Below, one piece after another: positions 13,485 through 20,654 of a stretch of 35,444 nt of DNA (positions are counted from its first letter, which is position 1; the number at the start of each line of letters is the position of its first letter). The translations under genes were made by a program, and so were the position numbers. Below the pieces are notes generated by a model. The model searched no databases and had not been told where the DNA came from. It saw nothing but the letters and a program-made list of their open reading frames with translations. The DNA is from Candidatus Terraquivivens yellowstonensis (GTDB taxonomy: Archaea > Thermoproteota > Nitrososphaeria_A > Caldarchaeales > Wolframiiraptoraceae): positions 1 through 35,444 of the forward strand of contig JAKCEW010000009.1 of assembly GCA_023539445.1 (NCBI GenBank), given 5' to 3'.

Positions 13485-14171
13485 TTATAAGCCCAAAGCC
13501 TCTACGCCCGCATCCGTTATCCTAAACCTTTGCTCAAAGGTTGGTCCGCCCTTTTCGACCTTCAGAACTCTTATACCTGTAGAAGTGTTCTCAAGCCTGA
13601 GTATGACGTCGGACCAATATCCGACTATCCTAGACGCTACAGGCTTTGTGCCCAAGCCAGGCACCTCATGGACCTGACCCACCATGATTATTGGTATACC
13701 GTTCGTGAGGGCAACCTCCTTAAGCGAGGCCGTCTGGAATGCCAGTCTCTTGAATATTGGCGCATCCTCTCTCACTTCTCCTTTCATCGCTATCCTATGT
13801 AGGTACGTGTAATCATCGAGTACAATCAACTTCGTACTAGGCGATGTACCTTCAAGCAAGCTTATGATCGTTATCTCTTGCTCGTCAAAATCCTTAACAG
13901 GCGTAAGTATGAGTTTAGAGGTATCTGCTCTGTTCGTGAAGAGTACTTGCAAAAGTCTCTCAACATGCATTCTTTGTCCACAATCAACCCATACAACCTT
14001 ACCACCGAGTTTGATAGCGTTTGCGGCGGCTAAGAGTGCAAGGCTCGTTTTTCCACTTTTCTCCTCGCCATAGATAAAGTGAAGCATGCCGCCTACGTAG
14101 CCGCCTATAATCGCATCAAGTCTCGGTAGGCCCGTAGGGATGCACACCATTCTCCTCAAATACCCATCCAT
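13485..14171 (-). CDS. radB: RadB-like RecA-family ATPase
   Basis: A 228-residue RecA-fold protein containing only the ATPase core. Walker A is 'GEEKSGKTS' (35-43) and Walker B is the hydrophobic stretch 'KLIVLDDYT'. The N-terminal 'PTGLPRLDAIIGG' and C-terminal 'FRITDAGVEAL' match RadB, the archaeal RadA paralogue that lacks RadA's helix-hairpin-helix domain and assists recombination (RadA loading or regulation). RadB is best known from Euryarchaeota, so in a TACK-like genome this could be a related RadA paralogue rather than strict RadB. ATG 14171 was chosen over the TTG just before it. The gene is divergent from alaX and its stop abuts the stop of the small membrane protein gene. Confidence 0.82.
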   Translation of the reverse strand: MDGYLRRMVCIPTGLPRLDAIIGGYVGGMLHFIYGEEKSGKTSLALLAAANAIKLGGKVVWVDCGQRMHVERLLQVLFTNRADTSKLILTPVKDFDEQEITIISLLEGTSPSTKLIVLDDYTYLHRIAMKGEVREDAPIFKRLAFQTASLKEVALTNGIPIIMVGQVHEVPGLGTKPVASRIVGYWSDVILRLENTSTGIRVLKVEKGGPTFEQRFRITDAGVEALGL

Positions 14172-14275
14172 CAAACTTGCATTAAACGTTTAGCGATTTT
14201 ACAGATATGGAGAACGTTGCTCCGATAAATCTTTAATATTAATGAGTTTTCAAAGACGCCTAGAGGTATTATAGA

Positions 14276-15040
14276 ATGGTAAGCTTGGCAGAAGTCGTTG
14301 CTGGTCTGCCTGAGACAAAGAAGCTTTACCTTGACGACTCTTACAAAAAAGAGGCAGAATCTCATGTACTTCGTTGGATAAAGGATACAGGAAGAAAGGG
14401 CTACGTTGTTGTTAGGGAAACAATAATGCACCCAAAGTCTGGAGCCCAACCATCCGACCACGGCGTTTTAGAGTCTGCTGGCATAACCTTCATAGTAAAC
14501 AAGGTCATGGAGTACAACGGTGTCATCGTGCATTATGGGGAAATAAGTGGTGGTGATTTTAAAGAGGAAGATTGTGTGAAACTGCGTCTCGACTGGGAGA
14601 GGAGATATAAAATAATGAGGACGCATACTGCTGGCCATATAGTCGATTACGCGGTCGTAACAATCTACGGAAGACCTTTTCAATCTCAATCGGCTATGCA
14701 TGACGTGGGGTATGGTTTCCAAGAATACATCGGCGAATATTCTGGTGATTTAAAGGAAAGGATAGAGGAGGTTGCCAACGAGGTTGTGATGTCAAACAAA
14801 CCAGTCTTCGCAGAGTATGTGAACGCGCATGAGCTAAGCAAGAGGGTCTTTGGCGCACCTAACTTGGCTCGTCTACCCCGTTTGGATGTTTATAGGATAG
14901 TGGTAATAGAAGGGATAAACGCGATACCATGCGGCGGGACTCATGTGAAGAATACATCCGAAGTTGGACGTATAAAAATTGAGTCGATTGAGCAAGTTGG
15001 CAATGGTTTCAAGGTAAGCTACAGAGTTTTGGATGGCTAA
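14276..15040 (+). CDS. alaX: Alanyl-tRNA editing protein AlaX
   Basis: A 254-residue stand-alone editing enzyme that hydrolyses mischarged Ser-tRNA(Ala) (or Gly-tRNA). The zinc-binding pair is complete: HTAGH at 117-121 and C219-GGTH223 in 'PCGGTHVKN'. The substrate-site segment 'GAQPSDHG' (56-63) corresponds to the QPxDxG motif of AlaRS editing domains. Its length agrees with the longer AlaX type, and it has no aminoacylation domain. ATG 14276 has GAGGT eight bases upstream and a TATA-like run near 14229-14240. The last four bases overlap the convergent SDR gene. Confidence 0.93.
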   Translation: MVSLAEVVAGLPETKKLYLDDSYKKEAESHVLRWIKDTGRKGYVVVRETIMHPKSGAQPSDHGVLESAGITFIVNKVMEYNGVIVHYGEISGGDFKEEDCVKLRLDWERRYKIMRTHTAGHIVDYAVVTIYGRPFQSQSAMHDVGYGFQEYIGEYSGDLKERIEEVANEVVMSNKPVFAEYVNAHELSKRVFGAPNLARLPRLDVYRIVVIEGINAIPCGGTHVKNTSEVGRIKIESIEQVGNGFKVSYRVLDG

Positions 15041-15855
15041 AAATCTCCAGAAAGGTTATACTTTCTTACAAACCAGTCACCGATTTTCGGAGATATTGTG
15101 TTCAATGTGAGGAAAAACTTGACGCTTATTGGATTAGGTATTATGACCTCGGCCTTACCTTTTTCTACAGCATCGAGTATTGCAGCTGCCACCTGTTCTG
15201 GTGGGATGGGTTTTGTTGCTTTACTATCAGGCAGCCTCAGCTTCTCTATCAAAGGTGTCTCGACATATCCAGGGTAGACGCCCACGACACGTATGCCTGT
15301 TCCGTACAGCTCTTGTCTGAGAAGGTCTGTAAAGCCTGTTAGGGCAAACTTGCTACAAACATAGCCAGGAGGGTGCTTCAATGCCTTCTTGCCTTCGACT
15401 GACGATATATTTACTATGACGCCTTTTCCCTTCTTCAGCATCTCCTTCAAAGCCCTTAACGTGCAATAAACTGGTCCGAAGAAATTTATCCTCATGACCT
15501 CTTCTATATCGGCCGGATCCGCTTCAGTCACCCTCCTTATGTCGTATACCCCAACACTGTTTACGAGTATGTCCAAGGTTCCAAAAGTTTGGACTACCCA
15601 TTCTATAAGCCCCTCAGCCTGTTGCCTGACACTCACGTCCGATGGAAACGGATAGGCCTCAAACCCTTCTGAGCGAAGAGCTTTCGCTATGGACTCAAGT
15701 TTATCAGCGGAACGTGCGGAGAGTATGGTTTTCGCCCCCTCTTTTGAGAATGCCTCCGCCGTGGCCCTTCCTATCCCGCTGGATGCACCAACAACGAGGA
15801 CAACATGATTTTTGAAGCGTTCGCCCTTTCTCATATTGCGCATTACATATAGCAT
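15037..15855 (-). CDS. Short-chain dehydrogenase/reductase (SDR)
   Basis: A 272-residue classical SDR. The cofactor motif TGxxxGIG appears as 'VGASSGIG' (22-29), the NNAG equivalent is NSVG (99-102), the catalytic serine is in 'NISS' (about 151-152) and the pair Y165/K169 is in 'YVCSK'. An Arg-rich segment after the second strand ('SARSADKL') favours NADP(H). The C-terminal 'PGYVETPL' is typical. The substrate cannot be told from sequence; the closest general pattern is the DltE/YqjQ-type oxidoreductases with a hydrophobic C-terminus. Starts at 15855, 15843 and 15834 are all ATG. The last gives MRKGERFKNHVVLVVGASSG and is a reasonable alternative. Confidence 0.88.
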   Translation of the reverse strand: MLYVMRNMRKGERFKNHVVLVVGASSGIGRATAEAFSKEGAKTILSARSADKLESIAKALRSEGFEAYPFPSDVSVRQQAEGLIEWVVQTFGTLDILVNSVGVYDIRRVTEADPADIEEVMRINFFGPVYCTLRALKEMLKKGKGVIVNISSVEGKKALKHPPGYVCSKFALTGFTDLLRQELYGTGIRVVGVYPGYVETPLIEKLRLPDSKATKPIPPEQVAAAILDAVEKGKAEVIIPNPISVKFFLTLNTISPKIGDWFVRKYNLSGDF

Positions 15856-16002
15856 TATACTTTTGAATTTTATCGTGCCGTAAAGTCTTTATTCGGATGG
15901 AGGTTTTACACCACGAATTTTCTACAGACATCTAACTCATTTATGACCTACGTTCTGTGACTTTACAACCTTTGAGATGCTCAAGTAGCGTAAGAAGTGA
16001 GG

Positions 16003-16116
16003 CGCCGGGGCTGGGATTTGAACCCAGGCGACCCTCAACGGGTCAGCGGCTTTCTTGACCAGCACCTCTTATAGAGATCTCGAGGCCGCCCCTCTACCTG
16101 GCTAAGGGACCCCGGC
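16003..16116 (-). tRNA. tRNA-Ser (anticodon CGA) with a 27-nt intron
   Basis: The acceptor stem pairs 16110-16116 with 16004-16010 (GCCGGGG/CCCCGGC), and discriminator G at 16003 is the serine identity base. The T arm lies at 16011-16027 and there is a long variable arm (GACCC/GGGTC). The anticodon stem GCGGC/GCCGC encloses a 34-nt loop; removing 16052-16078 leaves CUCGAGA with anticodon CGA at 16080-16082. CCA is not encoded. The central helix of the splice motif, CUCG with CAAG, contains one C-A mismatch, so the bulge-helix-bulge is relaxed. Confidence 0.93.
16052..16078 (-). other. tRNA-Ser intron at position 37/38
   Basis: Twenty-seven bases placed one nucleotide after the anticodon. Inside the intron CUCU and AGAG can form a short hairpin. 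The exact boundary could shift by one or two bases because of a run of three A at the 3' splice site. Confidence 0.75.
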
Positions 16117-16137
16117 TCGGGGAAAACATGATATCCC

Positions 16138-16149
16138 TTAATATTTTAA
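16138..16149 (-). promoter_or_regulatory. TATA-like box for tRNA-Ser
   Basis: TTAAAATATTAA on the minus strand is centred 27 bases before the mature 5' end of tRNA-Ser, a textbook archaeal spacing. Confidence 0.6.
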
Positions 16150-16186
16150 TTTTGCAAGCTGTCCACTATTTTTCCTTTCTTCTTAA

Positions 16187-16206
16187 AATCGCAAGATTTT
16201 GCGATT
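16187..16206 (-). terminator. Hairpin plus T-run at the end of the GPN GTPase gene
   Basis: Eight-base perfect inverted repeat (AATCGCAA / TTGCGATT) with a 4-base loop, four bases beyond the stop codon of the GPN gene and followed on the minus strand by a short T-run. It resembles an intrinsic terminator, which is uncommon in Archaea. It could instead just insulate the downstream tRNA-Ser promoter region on the same strand. Confidence 0.4.
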
Positions 16207-16210
16207 CATG

Positions 16211-16963
16211 TTACATTAGGTCGCCGCATTCGCACAAGGCTTCGTGGATTAGCGTATAGAGGTCGCTCATGCCTTCTCCTGTTATAGCTGATGTCTTAAC
16301 TATCCTGATGGTTTTAGAGAATTCATCAATCAATTCGAGAAATCTCGACGCTAGGTCCACTATTAATCCTCTCTCTTCAGACCTCATCTCTTTTTCTAGA
16401 TCATGCAAATTTCTTGAAAATTCTTCGACTTTGTAGACCTCAGGCAAATCAGCTTTATTTATCACGGATACGACCGGGACCCCTAATCTAAGCCTAGTTA
16501 TCATGGGCAGTAAGAGTGATGTGGCTAAACCGCTTAGAGTGGAGGCCATAGTTGGATCAATTATGTATACAGAGACCGTCGGAGAGTGTTTGGCTATATC
16601 TTCGATGAATCGTGGACCCATAGGTCTAAATAAAAATAGCTCCATCTGTCCTGGAGTATCTATCAGCCTAAAATCCGATTTTAGATCGTGAACTTTTCTG
16701 GATACCTCGGAGATTTTCTCCTCTATTATCTCAGCTGCTCTGACCATCGCCCCGTTGGGTCCCAGTCCACACTCCATCAATCTATCAACAGTTATTATCT
16801 CTCTTACATCATATGAAGGTGTGTATGGTGTTCTATGGACTCCAGGATCTAGATTAATGTAGGATATACTTGCATTTAGTTCATTCTCCAACCATTTACC
16901 GAAAACGTGTGTTAAACTGGTCTTTCCACATCCAGCCGTGCCGATGAAGACTACGTTTAACAT
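16211..16963 (-). CDS. GPN-loop GTPase
   Basis: A 250-residue GTPase of the GPN family (homologues of eukaryotic GPN1-3, linked there to RNA polymerase II assembly; PAB0955 is the archaeal prototype). The P-loop is 'GTAGCGKTS' (8-16) and the defining Gly-Pro-Asn loop is at 68-70 in 'GLGPNGAM'. The switch II region reads 'IDTPGQMELF' (from 101) and base recognition is 'NKAD'. The reading frame extends upstream to 17011, but ATG 16963 gives the canonical N-terminus MLNVVFIGTAGCGK. A TATA-like CTTAAAATTC at 16988-16997 lies about 29 bases upstream, indicating a leaderless start. A hairpin with a T-run follows the stop. Confidence 0.93.
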   Translation of the reverse strand: MLNVVFIGTAGCGKTSLTHVFGKWLENELNASISYINLDPGVHRTPYTPSYDVREIITVDRLMECGLGPNGAMVRAAEIIEEKISEVSRKVHDLKSDFRLIDTPGQMELFLFRPMGPRFIEDIAKHSPTVSVYIIDPTMASTLSGLATSLLLPMITRLRLGVPVVSVINKADLPEVYKVEEFSRNLHDLEKEMRSEERGLIVDLASRFLELIDEFSKTIRIVKTSAITGEGMSDLYTLIHEALCECGDLM

Positions 16964-16987
16964 CCCTTTGTGTGATTGTATGAGGTA

Positions 16988-16997
16988 GAATTTTAAG
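16988..16997 (-). promoter_or_regulatory. TATA-like box for the GPN GTPase
   Basis: CTTAAAATTC on the minus strand, about 29 bases before ATG 16963. It supports the shorter GPN start. Confidence 0.5.
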
Positions 16998-17035
16998 ATC
17001 TTGAGAACCACTCTATGATGTCTTAAATGCTATTC

Positions 17036-17371
17036 CTATTTTGGTAACCACTCATTTAGCAGCCTACGGTACCATTTATCTTCCTCATATATTTCCTCAT
17101 ATTTTCCGCTTTCCGAGGCTATCTTTGCAGCCAACAGATGATAGCACATAGGCTTCTCGTGACTTAATACCCTAAAATAGAAATCGTCACATGTACAGTA
17201 GCCTGCTTTGAGTAAAATGAGATAATCTTGCGTCCTACCCACGACAACCCATCTAACCCTGCCACTCGGCTTAAAGACGTAACGTTTCACGAGACCTTTC
17301 TCTACGGCGTTGATTGCTTCTTCGTACATCGATCCGTATTTTTCCTTTAAAGAACTCAGCTCATCCTTCAT
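17036..17371 (-). CDS. SWIM zinc-finger protein
   Basis: A 111-residue protein with a SWIM zinc finger of pattern CxC...CxH: C59-T-C61 and C76-Y-H78 in 'YCTCDDFYF...PMCYHLLA'. The N-terminal third is helical and charged; the middle has beta-strand character ('VRWVVVGRTQDYLILL'). Small archaeal SWIM proteins resemble the core of eukaryotic Shu2/SWS1, which works with Rad51 paralogues. The family link is recognisable, but a recombination role here is inference, encouraged by radB elsewhere in the window. Its ATG overlaps the stop of the phosphoesterase gene by 4 bases, so the two are translationally coupled. Confidence 0.85.
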   Translation of the reverse strand: MKDELSSLKEKYGSMYEEAINAVEKGLVKRYVFKPSGRVRWVVVGRTQDYLILLKAGYCTCDDFYFRVLSHEKPMCYHLLAAKIASESGKYEEIYEEDKWYRRLLNEWLPK

Positions 17372-18162
17372 GCAAACTCCCTCAAGTCCGAGACCCTACC
17401 CAGATGCGTACCGTCAAGCATGTAAACCTCGGCCTTAGACAGGTCGAACAAGCCTGATTTCATTACTGGCCCCAACAACTCCCGTCCTTCTGATACGGCA
17501 TTCACCGCAACGCCTGAAAGGAAGTCATTAAAGGACGGCATCACCAAAAGGCTTAGACGCCCCTTCGGAACTTTCGAACACTGTTGGCGCCTCAGCCTCC
17601 TCACCAACAAAGCCCTCTCGGTTTCGAGATTTAACCAAACCCTTTTCCTGATAGTGTAACCGAGCTCGGCTCTTAGCCTGACGACAGGATGCATATGTCC
17701 CATCACCAGCACATCAGCATTGGAGAGGCTTATTGACGGCCATGTATGACCATGGAATAAGCCGACCTTATGTTCTCCGTCTTCGATTATAAAACCTCTC
17801 GATGGCGCATAAGTAACAGAATCTCCAAGTATCTTGCCTATACCAGCGTCATGATTTCCTGGAACCAGTATGATTTCCTCAACCATCCTTCGAATCTCCC
17901 CGACCATGCTGGACAGGTACCTCCATTCGATCTTGGAAGTCCCAGGAACCTTATGCTTGAGGTCGCCTAAGATTATTAGTTTTTTAGCCCCAGTCTTTTC
18001 TATCAACTGTTTGATTTCTTCAATAAGTCGCCAGCTTTGAGATGGAACTCTGAAACCAACTTCATGAAGCTCTTCCTCGAAGCCCACGTGGACATCCGAC
18101 ACTATGAGGCTCTTGATGGGACGTTCAACCAGTAGGGCAGGTACTTCTGGTATCTTAAACAA
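17368..18162 (-). CDS. Archaeal metallophosphoesterase (TIGR00024-like)
   Basis: A 264-residue calcineurin-like phosphoesterase with the full ligand set: D23-V-H25, GD 66-67, GNHD 102-105, HGH 137-139 and GHMH 155-158. The C-terminal 90 or so residues are basic and hydrophobic ('RKRVWLN', 'RRLRRQQ', 'PSFNDFLSG') and match the archaeal/bacterial family often found beside Lhr-type helicases or ligases in putative DNA-repair clusters. No helicase is adjacent here. It is followed by a SWIM protein with an overlapping start and preceded by top6A on the same strand. Start TTG 18162 has GGGG about 8-10 bases upstream. A nuclease or phosphatase role in nucleic acid processing is inferred. Confidence 0.87.
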   Translation of the reverse strand: MFKIPEVPALLVERPIKSLIVSDVHVGFEEELHEVGFRVPSQSWRLIEEIKQLIEKTGAKKLIILGDLKHKVPGTSKIEWRYLSSMVGEIRRMVEEIILVPGNHDAGIGKILGDSVTYAPSRGFIIEDGEHKVGLFHGHTWPSISLSNADVLVMGHMHPVVRLRAELGYTIRKRVWLNLETERALLVRRLRRQQCSKVPKGRLSLLVMPSFNDFLSGVAVNAVSEGRELLGPVMKSGLFDLSKAEVYMLDGTHLGRVSDLREFA

Positions 18163-18237
18163 AACCAGCCCCTAATCACAATACAGATCGGTAATCTAGG
18201 TATTAAACCCATTCTCCATGATCGGTAGCTGAGTCCA

Positions 18238-19359
18238 CTACCTCTTGGTCAGTTCTGCTAACCTTTCGGGTAAGAACTCCTTTACGATAAACTCTAGGCC
18301 ATACCTAGAGAAGGCCTCAAGCTCCGCTTTTCTCCCAATTTTTGAGAACACGCCCAGTTCCCTTTTCCATGGGTCGGTTTGGTATCTCGGGTCTCTTTTT
18401 AGTTCTTCCAACCTTTTCGCGTCTTGTTCAGTGAATCTCATAGAGGGGAGCTTGTACTTTATGATGTCGGATGCGTACAGACCAGCCCATACAGCATCAG
18501 GGATGTTTAACTCGCGTAAATGTGCCGATATTGCTGAACCGTGTATTAGTACTGATGCTATGTGGACACCAAACGGGTCAGCATCTGCAAAGATGTAGAC
18601 AGGGAGATTAAGTTCCTCGTTCAACCTCCTAATCAGCTTTCTTGCATTTCTTGGAGATTGACCAGCCGTGTGGATTAGGAGAGCCTTATATTTCTTATCG
18701 GCCCCTTCTTCCACGAACCTTGCGAAGACTGCACCCTTCTCAATAACGAAAAGAACTTCGGCACCGCATTTGACGAATTCGGCCGTCGTAAGAGCTGGGC
18801 CTATGGCAAAGCCATCCGGGTGCGATGAAAGGTCGACCCTCTTACCCCTAAACCCTGGCACCGTATACTCTATTACCAAGTCGCCGTATATGGATGCTCT
18901 TTCTTCCGGGAATATGTTAAAGTCCTCTCTAGGATGGCCCAGCAAGCTTTCTAACTCGATTATCGCTTCGTCGCTTTCATTCTGATCTTCGAAATCTATA
19001 CCCTCACCTATAGCAACATAGTAAGTATCCCTAAGGGTGGAGGTTTTGCCAGCCTTTATCAGCTTCTTAGCGAAGCTACTGATCCAGACAAGCTGGGCGA
19101 ATGGTCTGAGATGTTTAACGTTCTTTGTCGTTCTTAAAACTTGCTTATTTCCTAAGACGTACTGTCTTAGATTAGGATCGTATATTATATTACTCGTCGA
19201 CCTTAATGGAAGCTGGATTTCTGGAAAGACACCCTCCTCGATGCTGTTTACTATCTTCTCGCCGAGCTGCATCAAAGACTGCAATACGCTCTCCTTAATC
19301 TTATCGACTTTGTACGAGTGCGACGCATGTTTTTTGTCCTGCCCATCCTCCATGCCCAT
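18238..19359 (-). CDS. top6A: DNA topoisomerase VI subunit A
   Basis: A 373-residue catalytic subunit of the type IIB topoisomerase, homologous to Spo11. The winged-helix active-site motif is 'STLRDTYY' (107-114), with the catalytic tyrosine among Y113/Y114. The TOPRIM domain carries E207 in 'FVIEKGAVF' and D259-A-D261 in 'FADADPFG', which bind magnesium. Length and both domains are complete. The ATPase subunit Top6B, often directly adjacent, is not found on either side. ATG 19359 is preceded by TATAAATAAG at 19384-19394, implying a leaderless start. The next genes on the strand are the phosphoesterase and the SWIM protein. Confidence 0.96.
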   Translation of the reverse strand: MGMEDGQDKKHASHSYKVDKIKESVLQSLMQLGEKIVNSIEEGVFPEIQLPLRSTSNIIYDPNLRQYVLGNKQVLRTTKNVKHLRPFAQLVWISSFAKKLIKAGKTSTLRDTYYVAIGEGIDFEDQNESDEAIIELESLLGHPREDFNIFPEERASIYGDLVIEYTVPGFRGKRVDLSSHPDGFAIGPALTTAEFVKCGAEVLFVIEKGAVFARFVEEGADKKYKALLIHTAGQSPRNARKLIRRLNEELNLPVYIFADADPFGVHIASVLIHGSAISAHLRELNIPDAVWAGLYASDIIKYKLPSMRFTEQDAKRLEELKRDPRYQTDPWKRELGVFSKIGRKAELEAFSRYGLEFIVKEFLPERLAELTKR

Positions 19360-19383
19360 CGCCAGCTTATCTTTTTATTCCTC

Positions 19384-19394
19384 TTATTTATAGC
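19384..19394 (-). promoter_or_regulatory. TATA-like box for top6A
   Basis: CTATAAATAAG on the minus strand, about 30 bases before ATG 19359. The sequence is close to an archaeal consensus TATA box. Confidence 0.6.
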
Positions 19395-19509
19395 TAGATA
19401 CTAATGCATATATACAGAGCTGTATCCGCCGCTACATTAGGCCGAGTTTTGTAGAGCAGGCTAAGGTTTATCTCAAAGGAATGTCTTACTGGTTAGCAGG
19501 CGTATAAAG

Positions 19510-19884
19510 TTGGACGCTGAATTAGAAGTCAGGGCACCCCTAAACCCGACCGAGGATGAGGAAAAGGTTGTGAGGAGCATACTTAGCATATTTAAAGTCA
19601 AGGTGGACACGAAGCTAGATGAGGCGATAGTCTGTTCAGGGAACATAAGTTCTCTTGAAAAGCTAAAGCGCTTGATAAGACAGAGGAGAATAAGGTCTGC
19701 TGCCAAGGCCGTTATGAGAAGCGGTATAAGGGGCAACGTTGTGGAATTCTATCTACATAAGCAAGCGGCATATGCTGGCAAAGTCTCTTTTTCGAATGCT
19801 GAGGGTGAATCGCCGCTCGGTCCTATCAAGGTTACAATAAAGACAGATGACCCAAATAAGTTGATAGAATGGCTCACCGAATAA
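19510..19884 (+). CDS. UPF0201-family RNA-binding-like protein
   Basis: A 124-residue protein of the archaeal UPF0201 family (PF01877-like). The opening 'VRAPLNPTEDEEKVVRSILSIF' and the C-terminal 'ESPLGPIKVTI' with '...IEWLTE' are the conserved marks. Crystal structures in this family show a fold reminiscent of ribosomal protein L5/RNA-binding folds, and an RNA-related role is usually suspected but not shown. The central helix is strongly basic ('KLKRLIRQRRIRSAAKAVMR'), in keeping with nucleic-acid binding. TTG 19510 is the likely start; no strong RBS is visible. A TIM-barrel isomerase-like gene begins 13 bases after the stop, suggesting an operon. Confidence 0.83.
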   Translation: MDAELEVRAPLNPTEDEEKVVRSILSIFKVKVDTKLDEAIVCSGNISSLEKLKRLIRQRRIRSAAKAVMRSGIRGNVVEFYLHKQAAYAGKVSFSNAEGESPLGPIKVTIKTDDPNKLIEWLTE

Positions 19885-19897
19885 GGATGTAAAAATT

Positions 19898-20641
19898 ATG
19901 ATACCATGCGTATCAACACTCTTTGTTCATGAGTCGCCATTTAGTAAAATTATAGAATGGTTGAAACGCATAGAAGTTAAAGCATGGGAAATAATAGACG
20001 AAAAACCTAACGAGCTGGATATCAAAAAGATCGAGGGTTACAAAAAAGCCGTATCGAGCGACTTAACTTTGATAAACGTTCACGGCCCCTATAACCCGCT
20101 AGCATTCGGACCCTTTTTGTTTAAAAGGCTTGAAAACACCGTATCTTTGGCTGGGCTTTTACGCTCCAGCTATGTTGTGATTCACGCACCTAAATGTGAA
20201 GATTTTGAGACCACACTTAAAAACTTAGAGAACCTATCATCCATCGCCTCAAAGTTTGGAATAAAATTACTTGTTGAGAACTGCACGTCAAACGAGAGCG
20301 CATACCTAAACACACTTGAAGATTTTATCATACTATTCGATACAACATGCGCAAAAAACTTGGGTCTATGCCTAGATTTAGGTCATGCATATATTGAGAG
20401 AAACGTGGACGATTTTTTGAGCCGTCTTTATGAAAAGCTCGTAAACATTCATTTGCATGATAACGATGGGTTACGTGATCTGCATATGCCATTAGATTCT
20501 GGTAAGATTCCGTGGCGGAGGATTTTAGAAAGTTTGGCTAAAAAAGGATATGAAGGATTCGTGACGTTAGAGTGCAAAAGTAGCGTTGAAGAGAGCCTAA
20601 ACAAGTTGAATGAAACCTTGATAAGATTAAACATTCTTTGA
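19898..20641 (+). CDS. Xylose-isomerase-like TIM-barrel protein (AP endonuclease 2 / sugar-phosphate isomerase family)
   Basis: A 247-residue TIM-barrel protein of the PF01261 superfamily. Strand-end residues fit a metal site: 'NVHGPY' (about 59-64), 'VIHAPK', 'LLVENC' with a metal-binding Glu, 'CLDLGHAY' with Asp and His, 'NIHLHDNDGL..DLHMPLDSGKIPW' with the His/Asp pair, and a last Glu in 'VTLECK'. The family includes endonuclease IV, sugar epimerases and isomerases. The 'HDNDG..D.H.P...G.IPW' pattern is shared by the sugar isomerase branch, so epimerase or isomerase is more likely than DNA repair. It follows the UPF0201 gene by 13 bases. The substrate is unknown. Confidence 0.82.
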   Translation: MIPCVSTLFVHESPFSKIIEWLKRIEVKAWEIIDEKPNELDIKKIEGYKKAVSSDLTLINVHGPYNPLAFGPFLFKRLENTVSLAGLLRSSYVVIHAPKCEDFETTLKNLENLSSIASKFGIKLLVENCTSNESAYLNTLEDFIILFDTTCAKNLGLCLDLGHAYIERNVDDFLSRLYEKLVNIHLHDNDGLRDLHMPLDSGKIPWRRILESLAKKGYEGFVTLECKSSVEESLNKLNETLIRLNIL

Positions 20642-20654
20642 GCTGAACTGACCG

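Noticed and set aside
15856-16002. The 147-base gap between the SDR gene and tRNA-Ser as a site for a C/D-box sRNA.
   Set aside because: No RTGATGA / CTGA pair at suitable spacing was found on either strand; it seems to hold only the SDR promoter.
19403-19453. Sixteen-codon frame beginning ATG CAT ATA, upstream of the UPF0201 gene, as a leader peptide.
   Set aside because: No RBS at proper distance, no regulatory codon pattern, and it does not overlap the downstream start.
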